This document shows, one piece after another, positions 5,252 to 6,865 of a stretch of 6,865 nucleotides of DNA. The position numbers and the translations under genes are program-made. The DNA is from Chloroflexi bacterium RBG_16_56_11 (lineage in GTDB: Bacteria > Chloroflexota > Dehalococcoidia > Dehalococcoidales > RBG-16-60-22), in contig MGNQ01000007.1 in the NCBI GenBank assembly GCA_001796865.1, positions 4,277 to 11,141 on the forward strand. Direction: 5' to 3'. The notes beneath the pieces are model-generated. The model was not told the origin of the DNA. It worked only from the letters and a program-made list of their open reading frames with translations, and made no database searches. Each line of letters begins with the position of its first letter. Positions within the stretch are counted from its first letter, which is position 1.

Positions 5252-5276
5252 TATGTATCAAAAAAGGTGGCAGAGT

Positions 5277-5843
5277 ATGGAGATACCGGAAAAGCACCAG
5301 TCCGTTTTCCAGAAAGCCAGGGAAGTGCTCGAGAAGCTGTTAGCCCTGATGGAGCTGCCGGCCACCGTAGAAATATCGGAGGAGTTTACCGTCATCGGGC
5401 CGGATGAAGAGCTTTCCTCTATCGGCCTCAATATCCTGGGCGAAGACCTCGGTATCCTCATCGGCCGCCGCGGCCAGACGATGTTGTCTTTGCAGCACGT
5501 CGTCAGGCTGATTATGTCCCATCAGTCCGAGTTCAAGCTCCCCATTGTTATCGACGTTGAAGGCTATAAGGAACGCCGCTGTCAGGGACTGCGAACCCTG
5601 GCGAAAAAGCTCGCCGACCAGGTCAAGGCCCGGCGGGTCCCCTTTACCATGGAACCGATGCCGGCTTTCGAAAGGCGTGTTATTCACCTGGCACTGGCCG
5701 ACCACCCTGATGTCCTGACCGAGAGCACTGGGGAGGGCGACGCCCGGAAAATAGTCATCACTCCCAAAAGGCCCGCCGTTATTGATTTATCGCCATTGTT
5801 GTGTTACTCTTTACCTGAGAAAGGCAACGACGGAGAAGAGTAG
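5277..5843 (+). CDS. khpB: RNA-binding protein KhpB (Jag), KH and R3H domains
   Basis: KhpB/Jag is a conserved partner of yidC that binds RNA and, in Gram-positive bacteria, affects cell division and envelope homeostasis. The 188-residue protein has a KH domain (about 28-93) with the GRRG loop at 63-66. An R3H domain (about 95-165) follows, with R133 and H137 in FERRVIHLAL. The N-terminal Jag_N domain found in many homologues is missing; the KH fold starts almost at the N-terminus. I chose ATG 5277 because AAGGTGG (5264-5270) precedes it by 6 nt. ATG 5253 is in frame but poorly served, and longer versions would overlap yidC. An acidic tail (180-188) follows the R3H domain. The stop codon abuts the T-box leader. 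Confidence 0.93.
   Translation: MEIPEKHQSVFQKAREVLEKLLALMELPATVEISEEFTVIGPDEELSSIGLNILGEDLGILIGRRGQTMLSLQHVVRLIMSHQSEFKLPIVIDVEGYKERRCQGLRTLAKKLADQVKARRVPFTMEPMPAFERRVIHLALADHPDVLTESTGEGDARKIVITPKRPAVIDLSPLLCYSLPEKGNDGEE
5782..5810 (+). promoter_or_regulatory. Candidate promoter of the ileS T-box transcript
   Basis: TTGATT (5782-5787) lies 17 bp upstream of TACTCT (5805-5810), which is preceded by an extended -10 TG (5802-5803). Initiation near 5817 would place the start inside the last codons of khpB, about 25 nt before T-box stem I. The -10 matches consensus at only 3/6, so read-through from the upstream operon is an equally good explanation for ileS transcription. Confidence 0.35.
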
Positions 5844-6092
5844 GGGTGGTCCCGGATAATCAGCGAGTCCGGTACGGTGCGAGCGGACTTATCTTCGCCC
5901 TGAAAATCCCTCCAGAGCCGCCGGTCGAAAATCCCGCTTGTCGGGGTAATTAGTCCTGGCCGGTCCCGTCAACCGTTATCCGCGACGGGGGCATCATGTG
6001 TGCCCTGAGAGTGTCCCGGTTTTTCCGGGGAAGTTGGGTGGTACCGCGGGAATTTTTAAGTCCCGTCCCTTTTAAGGACGGGATTTTTGTTT
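5844..6092 (+). promoter_or_regulatory. T-box riboswitch (isoleucine) controlling ileS
   Basis: The leader reads uncharged tRNA-Ile and switches between termination and read-through. The conserved T-box GGGTGGTACCGCGG lies at 6036-6049; its TGGT (6039-6042) can pair with the ACCA end of a tRNA with discriminator A. The distal part of stem I is AGTCCG (5866-5871) paired with CGGACT (5884-5889), around a loop with the familiar GGTGCGAG. ATC at 5906-5908, in a TGAAAATCCCTCC context, is the likely Ile specifier. Further helices are CCCG/CGGG (5933-5945), CCCGTC/GACGGG (5965-5989) and CCCGG/CCGGG (6015-6029, stem III). The antiterminator pairs CGGGA (6047-6051) with TCCCG (6061-6065), in competition with the terminator. 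The 5' boundary is approximate and the lower part of stem I is less certain. Confidence 0.93.
6061..6092 (+). terminator. T-box-controlled intrinsic terminator
   Basis: TCCCGTCC (6061-6068) and GGACGGGA (6076-6083) form an 8-bp stem around a 7-nt loop, followed by TTTTTGTTT. Its 5' arm is shared with the antiterminator. It is also the first intrinsic terminator seen downstream of rpsF, so it may end transcripts of the upstream operon. Confidence 0.92.
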
Positions 6093-6111
6093 ATTGAAGG
6101 GGGTAATGAGT

Positions 6112-6865
6112 ATGTTTCAACCTGTCAACAGCCGTGTTAATTTCCCTCAGATGGAAGAAAAAATCCTGGCCTGGTGGAAGAGCGAAAAAATATTCCAGCG
6201 CAGCATTGACGCCCGACGGGGCGGGCCCCGCTTTGTCCTCTATGACGGCCCGCCTACTGTCAACGGTAGTCCCGCCCTCCACCATGTCCTGACCTCGGTT
6301 TTTAAGGACATTATACCCCGTTATAAGGTGATGAAAGGCTACTACGCCCCGCGTATCGGCGGGTGGGACACCCACGGCCTGCCCGTCGAACTGGAGATCG
6401 AAAAACAACTCGGCATCTCCTCGAAAGCCCGCATCGAGGAGTACGGCATCGTCCGTTTTAACGCGCTTTGTCGCGATAATGTTCAGCGTTATATCCATGA
6501 GTTCCGTGATGTCATCGAGCGCGTCGGCTACTGGGTCGACCTCGATAATGCCTATGTCACCCTGAAAAATGAGTACATCGAGTCCTGCTGGTGGGCCATC
6601 CGGCAGATGTGGGACAAAGGGCTGGTCTATCAGGGCTACCGCGTGACGCCGCATTGCCCGCGCTGCGGCACCTCCCTGAGCTCCCACGAGGTGGCCCAGG
6701 GCTACCGCGATGATGCCGAAGACCCGTCAGTTTACATAAAGTTTAAGGTAACTGACAATCCCTCGGGTAAACTGCCCGCAGATAAGACAGTTTATCTGCT
6801 CGCCTGGACAACTACTCCCTGGACGCTGCCGGGTAATACGTCCCTGGCTGTGGCTCATGATGCCG
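6112..6865 (+). CDS. ileS: Isoleucyl-tRNA synthetase, N-terminal part, with altered HIGH signature
   Basis: IleRS attaches isoleucine to tRNA-Ile in the cytoplasm. About 251 of an expected ~1,040 residues are visible; the gene runs off the right edge. The N-terminus is followed by the catalytic Rossmann fold: YDGPPTVNG (44-52), the HIGH-equivalent PALHHV (54-59), FKDIIPRYK (64-72) and GWDTHGLPVE (84-93), then CPRCG (182-186), a putative zinc knuckle. The editing domain begins near LAWTTTPWTLPGN (230-242). The sequence resembles the type-2 (IleS2-like) lineage. The HIGH tetrad reads A55-L56-H57-H58 rather than HxGH. I chose ATG 6112 because AAGGGGGT (6097-6104) is 7 nt upstream; ATG 6106, also in frame, is too close. 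Expression is governed by the T-box leader. Confidence 0.96.
   Translation, partial: MFQPVNSRVNFPQMEEKILAWWKSEKIFQRSIDARRGGPRFVLYDGPPTVNGSPALHHVLTSVFKDIIPRYKVMKGYYAPRIGGWDTHGLPVELEIEKQLGISSKARIEEYGIVRFNALCRDNVQRYIHEFRDVIERVGYWVDLDNAYVTLKNEYIESCWWAIRQMWDKGLVYQGYRVTPHCPRCGTSLSSHEVAQGYRDDAEDPSVYIKFKVTDNPSGKLPADKTVYLLAWTTTPWTLPGNTSLAVAHDA

Noticed and set aside
4971..5276. Upstream extension of khpB into yidC
   Set aside because: The added part is the out-of-frame translation of the yidC C-terminus. ATG 5277 has a clear ribosome binding site.
6091..6687. 198-codon minus-strand open frame
   Set aside because: It is antisense to the conserved N-terminus of ileS and begins in the T-box terminator tail.
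1..6865. CRISPR array, insertion-sequence ends or toxin-antitoxin pair
   Set aside because: No regularly spaced repeats, transposase motifs or small paired genes were found on either strand.

Overview
The window looks like a piece of a moderately GC-rich bacterial chromosome, most likely Chloroflexota and plausibly Dehalococcoidia-like. The grounds are a short YidC without a periplasmic domain, a T-box riboswitch in front of ileS, a type-2-like IleRS, many GTG/TTG starts, and a beta-propeller lipoprotein set between yidD and yidC. This placement rests on gene order and protein style alone; no search was possible.

Layout. Positions 1-647 (minus) hold the N-terminal two thirds of a tyrosine recombinase that runs off the left edge. 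Positions 648-911 are non-coding and contain a perfect 13-bp inverted repeat overlapping a plus-strand promoter, followed by a predicted hairpin. Positions 912-988 (minus) are tRNA-Asp(GTC), whose 3' end faces the integrase, the usual arrangement at the edge of a tRNA-integrated element. Positions 989-1189 are a divergent promoter region for the tRNA (minus) and for rpsF (plus).

From 1190 everything is on the plus strand and tightly packed: rpsF-ssb-rpsR, then rpmH-rnpA-yidD, a propeller lipoprotein, yidC and khpB (jag). Two conserved bacterial clusters, S6/SSB/S18 and the L34/RNase P/YidD/YidC/KhpB cluster, are joined head to tail without a visible terminator or convincing internal promoter. 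Together the products cover small-subunit assembly, ssDNA protection, tRNA 5' maturation and membrane protein insertion.

Positions 5844-6111 are an isoleucine T-box leader with stem I, candidate specifier ATC, conserved T-box sequence and terminator. It controls ileS, which starts at 6112 and runs off the right edge. The most unusual observations are the non-canonical A-L-H-H active-site signature of this IleRS, an Asn where the hydrophilic-groove Arg of YidC normally sits, the lipoprotein inserted in the yidD-yidC pair, and the structured, promoter-bearing interval between integrase and tRNA-Asp.
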